NCBI GenBank assembly: GCA_028284075.1 | Contig: JANQSL010000065.1 | Location: forward strand, 1 to 64,000 | DNA: 64,000 bases | Direction: 5' to 3' | From: Candidatus Sumerlaeia bacterium | GTDB taxonomy: Bacteria > Sumerlaeota > Sumerlaeia > SLMS01 > JAHLLQ01 | The notes under the pieces: generated by a model | What the model was told of the DNA's origin: nothing | The model's input: the letters and a program-made list of their open reading frames with translations, nothing else | Databases searched by the model: none | Translations under genes and position numbers: made by a program | In this document: piece after piece, positions 1 through 9,000 of the stretch | How the letters are laid out: each line of letters opens with the position of its first letter | Position numbering within the stretch: position 1 is the stretch's first letter

Positions 1-2271
1 GCAGTGGACCGCCCAGCGGTTGCTGGTACCTTTAATAGCTGGAGCAGGGTTGATTTGCCGTTGGAGGGGCCTGATTCAACCGGGTCTTACAAGGTGACAG
101 CCCGACTTTCTGCCGGCGAATACGAATACAAGTTTGTCGATGGTGTCGACGGCTGGCATACAGACCCCCTGAACGTGCCTTCCGAGGGTTTGGGTGGAAA
201 TTCAGATCTGCGCCTCGGTTTTTATGCGCTCATTGATGGGGTGAACGCATCTGTTGGAGATGGTGAAATCGAGACTCGCGGCTTCGCCCACATTCCGAAT
301 CAGTATCTTTATTTCGACCAGGTTGACGAGAAGGAAGTGATTCTGAGAGCCCGTGTTCTTCGGGACGATGTGGAGAGTGTTCATCTTCTTTCCAAAAACA
401 AACCGGGATCCGCAAGGCGCATGATGACTTTTGCGGGAGGAGATGCGGTCTTCGATTACTACGAATATCACTATTGCGGTTATCCAACGGAAGCGACGGA
501 ATACTCGTTTGAACTGTCCGATGGAAACGCAACCTGGAACAGCGAATCATGGACATTATCACTCGATACCGAACGAGTCGTTCACACACCCGAATGGGCC
601 AGGCATGCAATCTGGTATCAAATCATGGTGGACCGCTTCCGCAACGGCGATTCATCCAATGATCCGCCCCATCATGCTGACAACCGTACGTCGCAAATTA
701 CACATCCATGGACCAGTTCGTGGTACGACGAGAAATCATGGGAGCGTGACGCGGAAGGGCGCACTTTCTGGAAATGGGCGATGTATGATCGGCTCTATGG
801 AGGTGATTTCCAGGGCGTCATTGACAAACTCGACTATCTGAGTAATCTTGGGATTACGGCCATCTATTTCAATCCGGTATTCCAGGCATCAAACTCTCAC
901 AAATACAACGCCCGCAACTACGTTCATGCGGACGACATGTACGGCACCCCGGGTGAACATGATCGGGTGGCTCCGCTGGAGGATTATCGGGATGCATCGA
1001 CGTGGGTCTTTAACGACTCCGACAAGAAGCTGTTGAGACTCATCGAGGAAGCTCACAAGCGTGGCCTGCGAGTGATTCTCGACGGTGTCTGGAACCATGT
1101 GGGAGACGACCATCCCGCATTCCTCGATGTAAGAGAAAGCGGCCGAAAATCGCGCTATGCGGACTGGTTTGACGTCACGAACTGGGATCCGTTCGAGTAT
1201 GCGGGGTGGGCAGGGTTCGACGGGCTTCCGGCATTCCGTAAATCAGAGACCGGACTTGCGAGTGAGGAAGTTGTCGCGCACATCAAGAGCGTAACACGCC
1301 GGTGGATGGACCCAAACGGCGATGGCGATCCCAGCGACGGAATAGACGGATGGCGTCTGGATGTCCCGGGTGAGATTCCGATGCCATTCTGGGAGGACTG
1401 GTGTGACTATGTTCGCTCCATCAATCCAGAGGCCTACATCGTCGGCGAAGTCTGGGATCCGGCGGAAGACTGGCTCGACGGCCAAACGTTCGATGCCGTG
1501 ATGAATTACCAGGTTCCGAAGATCGCGTTCCGCTGGTTTTCGAATAGCGAGAGAAAGATCACCGCGTCAGAATTTGACCGTTTGCTGGGCCGACTCCGGA
1601 TCAGATATCCGCGCAACGTGACATATGTTCTCCAGAATTTGTTCGACAGCCACGATACGGATCGCTGGGTGTCACGAATCGCCAATCCGGATATGGAGTA
1701 TGACAGCGGTAACCGGATCCAGGACGGAGCGACGGACTACGTTGATGAACGTCCTTCGACGACAGACTTCAGTCGATTGAAACTCATGGCCCTTTTCCAG
1801 GCAACGTACGTTGGTGCGCCGATGATCTGGTATGGCACCGAGGTTGGAATGTTTGGAGCGGACGACCCCATGTGCCGGATGCCAATGTGGTGGGAGGATC
1901 TGAATCCCTATGACAATCCGGACTATGTCATCATGGACAGTCTGCGTGACTACTTCCGGAACCTCTTTATGCTCCGAAACACCAACGAACTTCTACGGAC
2001 AGGTGACTTCGTTCGTGCCGTCGTCATCGACGATCAGGATGTATATGGCTACTGGCGCACCAGAGATGACTCGGCAGAGAGCATTCTTGTCCTTCTTAAC
2101 AACAACGCGGAAGCCCAGGAACTTCTCCTTTCCAGTGATGGACGCCATCGTCTTCGAGATACCGTTCGACTGTTTGGCGAGGTCGAGTTCAGGATCGAAC
2201 AGGATGGCGGTGTATTGCATTTCACTCTCCCCCCAGTGGCAGGGGGTGTATTCAGGATCGGCAGGCGGTAG
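1..2271 (+). CDS. GH13 cyclomaltodextrinase/neopullulanase-like alpha-glucosidase, 5' end cut by window
   Basis: Glycoside hydrolase family 13 enzyme that probably hydrolyses maltodextrins or cyclodextrins. The N-terminus shows a CBM48/AMPK-like starch-binding pattern (VAGTFNSW, then YEYKFVDG), and the frame stays open to base 1, so the start is outside the window; the GTG at 4 is unlikely to be the true start. Numbering from base 4, all four GH13 regions are seen: DGVWNHVG (from ~360), GWRLDV (nucleophile D453), GEVW (acid E482) and FDSHD (D551). The catalytic triad is therefore intact. The stretch SNSHKYNARNY before region I is typical of the neopullulanase/cyclomaltodextrinase group. It is followed by three transporter genes with almost no spacing (next ATG 3 bases after the stop), so it very likely works on imported or surface-bound dextrins. 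No signal peptide can be judged because the start is missing. Confidence 0.93.
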   Translation, partial: AVDRPAVAGTFNSWSRVDLPLEGPDSTGSYKVTARLSAGEYEYKFVDGVDGWHTDPLNVPSEGLGGNSDLRLGFYALIDGVNASVGDGEIETRGFAHIPNQYLYFDQVDEKEVILRARVLRDDVESVHLLSKNKPGSARRMMTFAGGDAVFDYYEYHYCGYPTEATEYSFELSDGNATWNSESWTLSLDTERVVHTPEWARHAIWYQIMVDRFRNGDSSNDPPHHADNRTSQITHPWTSSWYDEKSWERDAEGRTFWKWAMYDRLYGGDFQGVIDKLDYLSNLGITAIYFNPVFQASNSHKYNARNYVHADDMYGTPGEHDRVAPLEDYRDASTWVFNDSDKKLLRLIEEAHKRGLRVILDGVWNHVGDDHPAFLDVRESGRKSRYADWFDVTNWDPFEYAGWAGFDGLPAFRKSETGLASEEVVAHIKSVTRRWMDPNGDGDPSDGIDGWRLDVPGEIPMPFWEDWCDYVRSINPEAYIVGEVWDPAEDWLDGQTFDAVMNYQVPKIAFRWFSNSERKITASEFDRLLGRLRIRYPRNVTYVLQNLFDSHDTDRWVSRIANPDMEYDSGNRIQDGATDYVDERPSTTDFSRLKLMALFQATYVGAPMIWYGTEVGMFGADDPMCRMPMWWEDLNPYDNPDYVIMDSLRDYFRNLFMLRNTNELLRTGDFVRAVVIDDQDVYGYWRTRDDSAESILVLLNNNAEAQELLLSSDGRHRLRDTVRLFGEVEFRIEQDGGVLHFTLPPVAGGVFRIGRR

Positions 2272-2274
2272 CGG

Positions 2275-3207
2275 ATGTTCAGGGAGCGCATTTCACTTCG
2301 CGAGAACCTGGCGGCGATTCCATTCATTCTGCCTTTCCTCGTGGTTTTCGCTCTGTTTATCGGTTATCCGCTGTTTTACAGTCTCTTTCTCAGCTTCCAC
2401 AAAGCCACGATTTTTTCGGATTTTTATAATGTCTTCGGAACCATGCAGTATGTTGGTTTCGGAAATTATCGCAAGATTCTGACAGAACCGGTTTTCCTCT
2501 TTTCGATACTTCTGACGCTTGTGTACGCCCTCCTGATCATAGGTCCGGGAATTGCACTCTCTCTAACGCTCGCTCTGATGCTGAATCGAAAATCACGCTC
2601 GGCAGCCTTCATGCGAAGCGGTTTTTTCCTCCCCAATGTCTTCGATATCTATGTCGTCGGTGTTATCTGGTTGATGATTTACAATCCGAGGGGAGGTATC
2701 GTATCTCCCATCCTTGGCTTCTTTGGATTCGAGAGCCTTGCTTCAAACGGCGTATTGAACAATGCATGGCTGACGCTTCCGGCAATCGCTCTCGTCATGG
2801 TGCTCAAGAACGCCGGCTTTGGAATGATCCTGTTCTTAACGAGTCTGAACAACATTTCCGAATCGATCTTCGAGGCTGCCGATGTTGACGGTGCCAGCGG
2901 CTGGCAAAAACTCGTTCATATCACAATTCCCATGCTGCGCCCCACGATTCTCTTTTTGTCCATAACGGGCCTGGTGGGCGCTCTGAATGCATTCGCCGAG
3001 ATTTATGCACTGACGGACGATACGGGTGGAACGAGCCTTGAAATCGGAGACACAACGCTTCGCAGCGCAAACGTCAGCGGGTATCATCTTTTCAAGGTTT
3101 TCAACGAGTCCATGTATGGCGAAGCGGCGGCGATCAGCTTCGTTCTGCTGGCTATCGCAATCGTTATCGCCTGGATCAACTTCCGCGTCCTGAATCCGCG
3201 AGACTAG
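2275..3207 (+). CDS. Maltose/maltodextrin ABC transporter permease, MalF type
   Basis: Integral membrane permease of a CUT1-type sugar ABC importer, 310 residues. About six hydrophobic segments are visible, the first at residues ~12-35. The cytoplasmic EAA loop is seen as EAADVDGASGWQKL followed by ITIPMLRP, the site that docks the ATPase. It lacks the large P2 loop of enteric MalF. It starts 3 bases after the GH13 stop and ends one base before the next permease, so the genes are co-transcribed and probably translationally coupled. Substrate (maltodextrin) is inferred from the flanking amylase genes. No ATPase gene lies in this window; a shared MsiK/MalK-type ATPase elsewhere is likely. Confidence 0.93.
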   Translation: MFRERISLRENLAAIPFILPFLVVFALFIGYPLFYSLFLSFHKATIFSDFYNVFGTMQYVGFGNYRKILTEPVFLFSILLTLVYALLIIGPGIALSLTLALMLNRKSRSAAFMRSGFFLPNVFDIYVVGVIWLMIYNPRGGIVSPILGFFGFESLASNGVLNNAWLTLPAIALVMVLKNAGFGMILFLTSLNNISESIFEAADVDGASGWQKLVHITIPMLRPTILFLSITGLVGALNAFAEIYALTDDTGGTSLEIGDTTLRSANVSGYHLFKVFNESMYGEAAAISFVLLAIAIVIAWINFRVLNPRD

Positions 3208-3208
3208 A

Positions 3209-4597
3209 ATGACGAATACTTCACCAGAGCGCCCCGCCTACAGAGAACAGGATCAGCTTCTGCCGATGCTGAGAATGACTGCGGTCTGGATGGTTCTGAT
3301 TCTTCTTCTGGCCTTTGTTCTCCTTCCACTGTTCTGGATGATCGTGACAGCCTTTCGAACGCGTGGCACGGCGTTCCGCCTGCAGTTTGTCCCGGAAACA
3401 GAGCTGGTATTCCCTCCTTCGGAGCAAAGCGCGTATGAGCTCCCACTCCTCGATCCCGATGGGTCCTACGTTCACCTGGAACTTGAAAATCCGCAGGCAA
3501 CGAGTGTGGCTATCGTTTCTCAATCAGGCAACGAGAGCTGGCCAATGCACCTCGTCACGAACGGCCTGTGGATCGCGACAGTTGGCCCGATCGAGAAGGA
3601 GCTCACTTACCAGTTCGAGGTAAACGGTGCCAACCTGCAGCCGGACACGACAGCGGAACCCAACCATGAAGGGTGGAGCACGACGAGCGGCCTCCCTCCT
3701 GCCGAACTGAGGCGGAATGCACGACTGATCGCTTACCGTACCGGCAGCAACATCGTGGGCCACATCAGGTCCGATCGCGACCCCTTGTTCATCCGTCTTG
3801 ATGGCACCGGAGATTTCCGCATCCCGGAATCAGGGAGCTTTGAAATTCAAAATACCGATGCAGTTGGTTTCCGCCTTGTTCACAAGCGTGGTTTTCTGGA
3901 ATCCATGGGCGATCTCTACACGTGGCGAAACTTCAGAACGATTCTCTTCAGCGAGGATTTCAATTTTGCCAGATACTTCATGAACTCACTGATCGTGGCA
4001 ACGGCCGCCGCTTTTCTGACAGTGTTGCTGACAACGATGGCGGGATTCGCTTTTGCTCAAAAACGCTTCTATTTTCGGGATCCGTTGTTTGGTCTTTTAC
4101 TGGCTTCAATGCTGGTCCCTGGAATGATTTTCATGGTTCCCCAGTTTAGCATCACCGTCCGGCTTGGCTGGTTGAACAGTTTCCATGGGATGGTTATTCC
4201 CCACCTCGCGAATGTCTTTGGACTATTCCTTCTCAAGCAATATATAGCACAGATTCCAAAAGATCTTTTCAATGCCGCGGAGATCGATGGCGCGGGAGAC
4301 TTTCGGGTGTTCACGAATATTGTCACACCGGTGTGTCTTCCCATTATGGTGACTCTCTTCCTGCTGGTGTTCGTAGGACAATGGTCTAATTTTTTATGGC
4401 AGCTGATCGTGAATACAGGCGATCAGGCGACAATGACACTGCCTGTCGGCCTCCAGCAGTTCAAGGGACAGAACGCAAACGACTGGGAGCTGATCATGGC
4501 AGGTGCATGCTTTTCGATCCTTCCAATCGCAGTGCTCTTCCTGTCATTGCAAAAATATTTTCTGAGCGGTTTGACCGCGGGAGCAGTCAAGGAATGA
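3209..4597 (+). CDS. Maltose/maltodextrin ABC transporter permease, MalG type, with large extracytoplasmic insert
   Basis: Second CUT1 permease, 462 residues against about 280-300 for ordinary MalG. The membrane part is standard: TM1 at ~24-46, then from ~253 (ARYFMNSLIVATAAAF) the remaining segments, with the EAA loop EAAEIDGAGDFRVF near ~355. The excess is one block of about 180 residues between TM1 and TM2. It contains SVAIVSQSGNESW, then GLWIATVGPI and LTYQFEVNG, a spacing that mimics CBM48/E-set starch-binding domains and resembles the N-terminal domain of the neighbouring GH13 protein. The block would face the outside or periplasm and could bind substrate or dock the binding protein. 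The gene overlaps the following lipoprotein gene by ATGA. Confidence 0.92.
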   Translation: MTNTSPERPAYREQDQLLPMLRMTAVWMVLILLLAFVLLPLFWMIVTAFRTRGTAFRLQFVPETELVFPPSEQSAYELPLLDPDGSYVHLELENPQATSVAIVSQSGNESWPMHLVTNGLWIATVGPIEKELTYQFEVNGANLQPDTTAEPNHEGWSTTSGLPPAELRRNARLIAYRTGSNIVGHIRSDRDPLFIRLDGTGDFRIPESGSFEIQNTDAVGFRLVHKRGFLESMGDLYTWRNFRTILFSEDFNFARYFMNSLIVATAAAFLTVLLTTMAGFAFAQKRFYFRDPLFGLLLASMLVPGMIFMVPQFSITVRLGWLNSFHGMVIPHLANVFGLFLLKQYIAQIPKDLFNAAEIDGAGDFRVFTNIVTPVCLPIMVTLFLLVFVGQWSNFLWQLIVNTGDQATMTLPVGLQQFKGQNANDWELIMAGACFSILPIAVLFLSLQKYFLSGLTAGAVKE

Positions 4598-6012
4598 ACC
4601 GCATGCTCCGTCTCTGGCTGCTCACGTGCATCGGAGCCGTGGGCCTGCTCACCTCCTGTTCCAACTCGCCTGCTATTGGAGATGACTCCCTCGAGGTTTG
4701 GCATGCATTCACGCCAGAGGAAACCATTGTCTTTCAGGAAATCGTCAATGACTACAGGAAAGCGTATCTGGAGGAGACCGGCGAATCCCTCAACGTCACT
4801 GTCAAGTATGTCTCCTATGGAGATATGTTCACCAAGTTAAGAACAGCAGCATTGGGCAATATGACTCCGGACGTCGCCTTCGTCGACGCAATTAAGGTTA
4901 CGGACCTTGCATTCGGACAGGCTTTGACCAACCTGACAACACTAAACGGATTCAGGGAAAAATACGGTGATATTTCATCGGCTCGCGCGGAGTTTGTTTC
5001 AGCCTCGTTTGATGCGGGGCTGGTGAACAGGTTGGGGGAAGTCAATCTCTATGCCCTCCCCGTCCAAACCACGACGGTCTCTCTCTTCTGGAACCGAGAG
5101 ATGTTTCGGCTACACGCCGATTCACTACGCAACGCCGGTCTGGACCCAAATCGGGCACCTCGCGACTGGGACGAGCTGATCGCGTACGGCCGCATCCTGA
5201 CCAATGCGGAACAGGGTGTGTACGGATTCGGGATGTCCGGTTCACTCTGGTTCAATTTTCCGATCTACAATATGTATGATGTTCAGTTTGTGGAGTACGA
5301 TGAGGTCGGACGGGCCCACGCACGCTTTGACAGCCCAAACGGAAAGGCGGCGCTTGAACGGCTCCTCACTCTTGCCGACAGTGGAGTTGAGGGGGGTGCC
5401 TGGCGTCGCAGTGCACTGAGCCCCGATGCGGGTTTCATCAATCGCCGCTATGCAATGATCCTGACCGGCCCCTGGCAGGTTGAGGCATTTTCCAACGCTG
5501 GTCTTGATTTTGATATCTCGTTAATTCCTGCTCCCCCGCAAAGTGAAATTGATCGGCTTGGATTGCAGCCGAAATCTCCAAAAGACGTTGAACGCCTTGG
5601 AATTCAGGCATGGTCGTCGAGTAACGTAGGCGGTCAAAGCGGAGTCATTATGCGTTCCAGTGAAAACAAGGAAGCCGCGTTTGCGTTTATCGACTACTTC
5701 ACCAGCGAGTCTGTTCAACGGCGCTGGGCAAGCAGTCTCGGTCAAATTCCCGTACGTCGCTCCGCCTGGGTCGACCTTGATACAAGCAAGTTCCCGTTCA
5801 TGACGAAATTCATGGACCAGTTGAAAATGTCTCTTCGCATTCCACAGATACCTCTTTATGGTATCCTGGAAAGCAACATCTACAATCCGGAAATTGATCT
5901 TCTATTGCAGGGCAGGCAGCCACCCGATTCCATGCTCCAGAAAATGGACGCGCAAACACAATCCGTCATCTTTGACAAAATCAACGAAGCAATCAGCGCC
6001 GACGGGGACTAG
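4594..6012 (+). CDS. Extracellular solute-binding lipoprotein of the maltodextrin ABC transporter, MalE type
   Basis: Family 1 solute-binding protein, 472 residues from the ATG at 4594. The ORF track start at 4396 lies inside malG and is rejected: the ATG at 4594 overlaps the malG stop (ATGA) and is followed at once by a lipoprotein signal, MNRMLRLWLL..., with lipobox LTSC and CSNS after the cleavage site. The mature part begins LEVWHAFTPEE, has NMTPDVAFVDA and ends in helices typical of this family (AAFAFIDYFTSE). It would be anchored to the membrane, present maltodextrins to the two permeases upstream and perhaps touch the MalG insert. It is the last gene of the plus-strand operon and converges on the large amylase gene, with only 8 bases between. 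Confidence 0.93.
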   Translation: MNRMLRLWLLTCIGAVGLLTSCSNSPAIGDDSLEVWHAFTPEETIVFQEIVNDYRKAYLEETGESLNVTVKYVSYGDMFTKLRTAALGNMTPDVAFVDAIKVTDLAFGQALTNLTTLNGFREKYGDISSARAEFVSASFDAGLVNRLGEVNLYALPVQTTTVSLFWNREMFRLHADSLRNAGLDPNRAPRDWDELIAYGRILTNAEQGVYGFGMSGSLWFNFPIYNMYDVQFVEYDEVGRAHARFDSPNGKAALERLLTLADSGVEGGAWRRSALSPDAGFINRRYAMILTGPWQVEAFSNAGLDFDISLIPAPPQSEIDRLGLQPKSPKDVERLGIQAWSSSNVGGQSGVIMRSSENKEAAFAFIDYFTSESVQRRWASSLGQIPVRRSAWVDLDTSKFPFMTKFMDQLKMSLRIPQIPLYGILESNIYNPEIDLLLQGRQPPDSMLQKMDAQTQSVIFDKINEAISADGD

Positions 6013-6020
6013 GTTCCACC

Positions 6021-9000
6021 CTACCGCATCATCCAGACATCTGTGTCAAAGCCGGGTGTGGTGAGATTGCGGGCACCGGGAGTCGGTGCGTTTGCATCAA
6101 CACCACTGGTCACCTCCCAGTCGTCGGCCGTGTCAGTGTCGGAACCGTTCTGATCTCTGGCCAGCGAGTGGGGAACGGTTGCATCAGGTGCGATGAGATC
6201 TCCACTAAAGAACGTGCCTGCAGGCACTATTCGGCTAACAGTATTGCCCTGTGTGGAATTCAAGTCTGCCCAATCGACATAATCCTTCCCGACACCGTAC
6301 TCATCCACAAGTCCGATGGATGCACCACGTGACAAGTCCCAGGGGATGTTGAAGCCCGCGAAGTTGGTGTCAGGAACGGGTGCGGGTGAAACCACTCCTC
6401 CCTCATCAGAAACCAGGAGATATCCGCCCGCGCCGACAACGGTCGACTCGGAAAACACAAAATCCCGCGAGACTCCCGCCGCATCGTTCATACGTAATGC
6501 CCAACCGGAGATTTCCACTGCAGCCGACCCGGGATTGAAGAGTTCAATAACATCGATATCACCGATGAGAATTTCATTTATCAGCACTTCCGGAGTTTCC
6601 GGAAAGAAAGCAAGCTCCTCGATCGTCTGCTCCGAAGTGAATTCGTCTGACATGTTCTCGGGAAGCGTATTGGGGCTGGGAAAACCTACATCGCTGGCGG
6701 TTACGGCGGCAAAACGAAGAGCACCGGGATTCGGATCTCCAAGAGCGGAGAGAGGAACACGGATTTCGAAAGCATTGGGTCCGGCGATGGATGTGCCCGG
6801 CGAAACCGGCAGACCGCCTGTGTCTGAATCATAGCTGACTGAGAATTCCGGCCGGAACTCAAAAAGATCGAACCCTCCACCAAGCCCATCTGTCCCAAGC
6901 GAATAGCCAAAGGCAATGCCCGGTTCCGTCATGCCGACAACAAGATCGAATCCATTGTTGGCAATCATTGGATCCAGAGCGAATGCGGCACGGCTGATGT
7001 CTCCCCGAAGTCCATCGGATTCGTCGTTGAGATCAGTCGCTATATCGGTCGCTCCTTCTGTGGAACCTGCATTGATATCAATATACAGAAACGAGGCATT
7101 GTCGAAGCTATTCTCCTCAGCTCCAAACATGTCGCCCCGCAATGCAACTCCAAGAACATTGTCCCGGATACCTGCATGAAGTTCTGTGAGTGTCCCGTCC
7201 TCGCCAAAATCAGCCGGCGGACCCTCACCCGGACCGTCTGCTGCGGAAACGGCCAGAACCGGTAATGCAAGCATTTCGGATGCATCGCCATCGGGCAGAA
7301 GCTGAGCAAGTGGCTCGGGAGAGATCTGGCCTGTAATGGTCAGAATGGAGCTCGCTTCCGATACAATTCCGGTTCCGTTCGGACCGGTCGATGCGACCAC
7401 ACGGACAACGAAGTCGCCGTTCTCAGTGACAATGGCATTCGGGGGCAGTACATCAGTGAGATTGTAGCTGCCAACGACACGTGTGACTTCAAAGACTCCT
7501 GTCGTCGGGTTACTCAATGTTCCGAGAATTTCCGACCCGTCAGGTGTATCGAGAAACACACGGGCATATTCCGGATCATCGCCAAAAACGCCTGCGACAA
7601 CAATCTCAGTCGGGTTGTCTACCGTATCCCCTGGCGGCATTGGATTTGTAATGGTGATGGTCGGGCCATTCACGGATTCTGGAACAGTGGTGGAAGCGAT
7701 GGCGGTTGTGGGCGGACGAGACGTGTCCGCAAGCTCGGTTGTTGCCTCAAGGAGATGGTCACCCCGTGAATACCCCCGCCATACAAAACGGAATTCGTCC
7801 CAGTCATCTCCAAGATTCTGGTCATTCTGAACAAGAATACCAACCGGAGGGAGAAGTGCCTCATCGAATGGAACGGCAGGAACGGGATTACCTCCATCGA
7901 CGGAAAGCAGGACCGCGAAATCTCCATCACCAAAGGAAATCGCGCCCCCCGGTGTAGATTGTGTATTCACGCGTACCACAATATCGTTGGGATAGACGGA
8001 ATCAAGAATCTGTGCCGGAAACGGTTGAAAATCCGACACACCGGGATCCGGATTCGTATCCACTCCGATTTCGATTTCAGGAAAAGAAAGCTCGGCATCG
8101 ATGTTATCGAAACGTGTGACGGAAACGTTTCCGGTCTGCTCGAAGGCCACAACGGCGACCTCGTGCAGTCCGTCTGTGATATTATCGACGACGCTCCGCC
8201 ATTCAAGACGATCGTGCTGTCTCGCACTGTTGCCGCTATCGACAAGAGCCAGAACATCGATATCGGCTGGCGGTGGATCGATAATGATATGAACGCTGTT
8301 GGCCGTGGCGTCAGATCCAACAACAAACTCATAGGATCTGGAAGTAATATCGCTGTCACCGGTCCGGCCCGGAAACAGTAATTCAACCTCCGGTGGAACG
8401 CGATCGACATAAACGACCTTTCGCTGAACGTCGAAAAGTGCGGGGCCGTCATCTCTTTCCAAAAAGGCAATCGATTCGAGGTAGTGATTACCCTCAGGGA
8501 GTACCGTCGCATCAATACTGACAGAGTATGTTCCTGAACCTCCTCCGGAAGTGGAACTGGCACTTGGAAACGATTCAAAACCGGCGAAGTCGCCATCGGC
8601 TGTCACAGCCATGTCACTGTCAAGATCCAGTCCATGGTCGAGTTTCACCAAAGCATTGTCATCGATCCCACCGCCCATGGACTGTAGAGTGACTTCAATA
8701 GTATCCGCGGTTACAACATCAATCGGCACAAGGCGCCGAACGCCTTCCGGCCTGCCGTCAGCCGGGTCGGCAGGAAGAGACTGGACGGAATTCGCGATAC
8801 TGAGCTCAGTCTGTGGAACTTCAGGACCATAAATAATATAGCCCTTCCCGTGAAAATTCTCGCTGCTCGAATTTCGCGGAATGCGAATGGTGACCTGCCC
8901 GCCTCCATCCACAGTGACCGAGTTGAAGATATCGGCGTCGAGGGGATCCACGACCGGATCGGCCGCATTGCCCGTCAATTCAACAAGAACGGTTCCGGGA

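Noticed and set aside
4396-4593. N-terminal 66-codon extension of the solute-binding protein frame
   Set aside because: It overlaps malG in another frame. The ATG at 4594 gives an ATGA overlap and a proper lipoprotein signal with LTSC.
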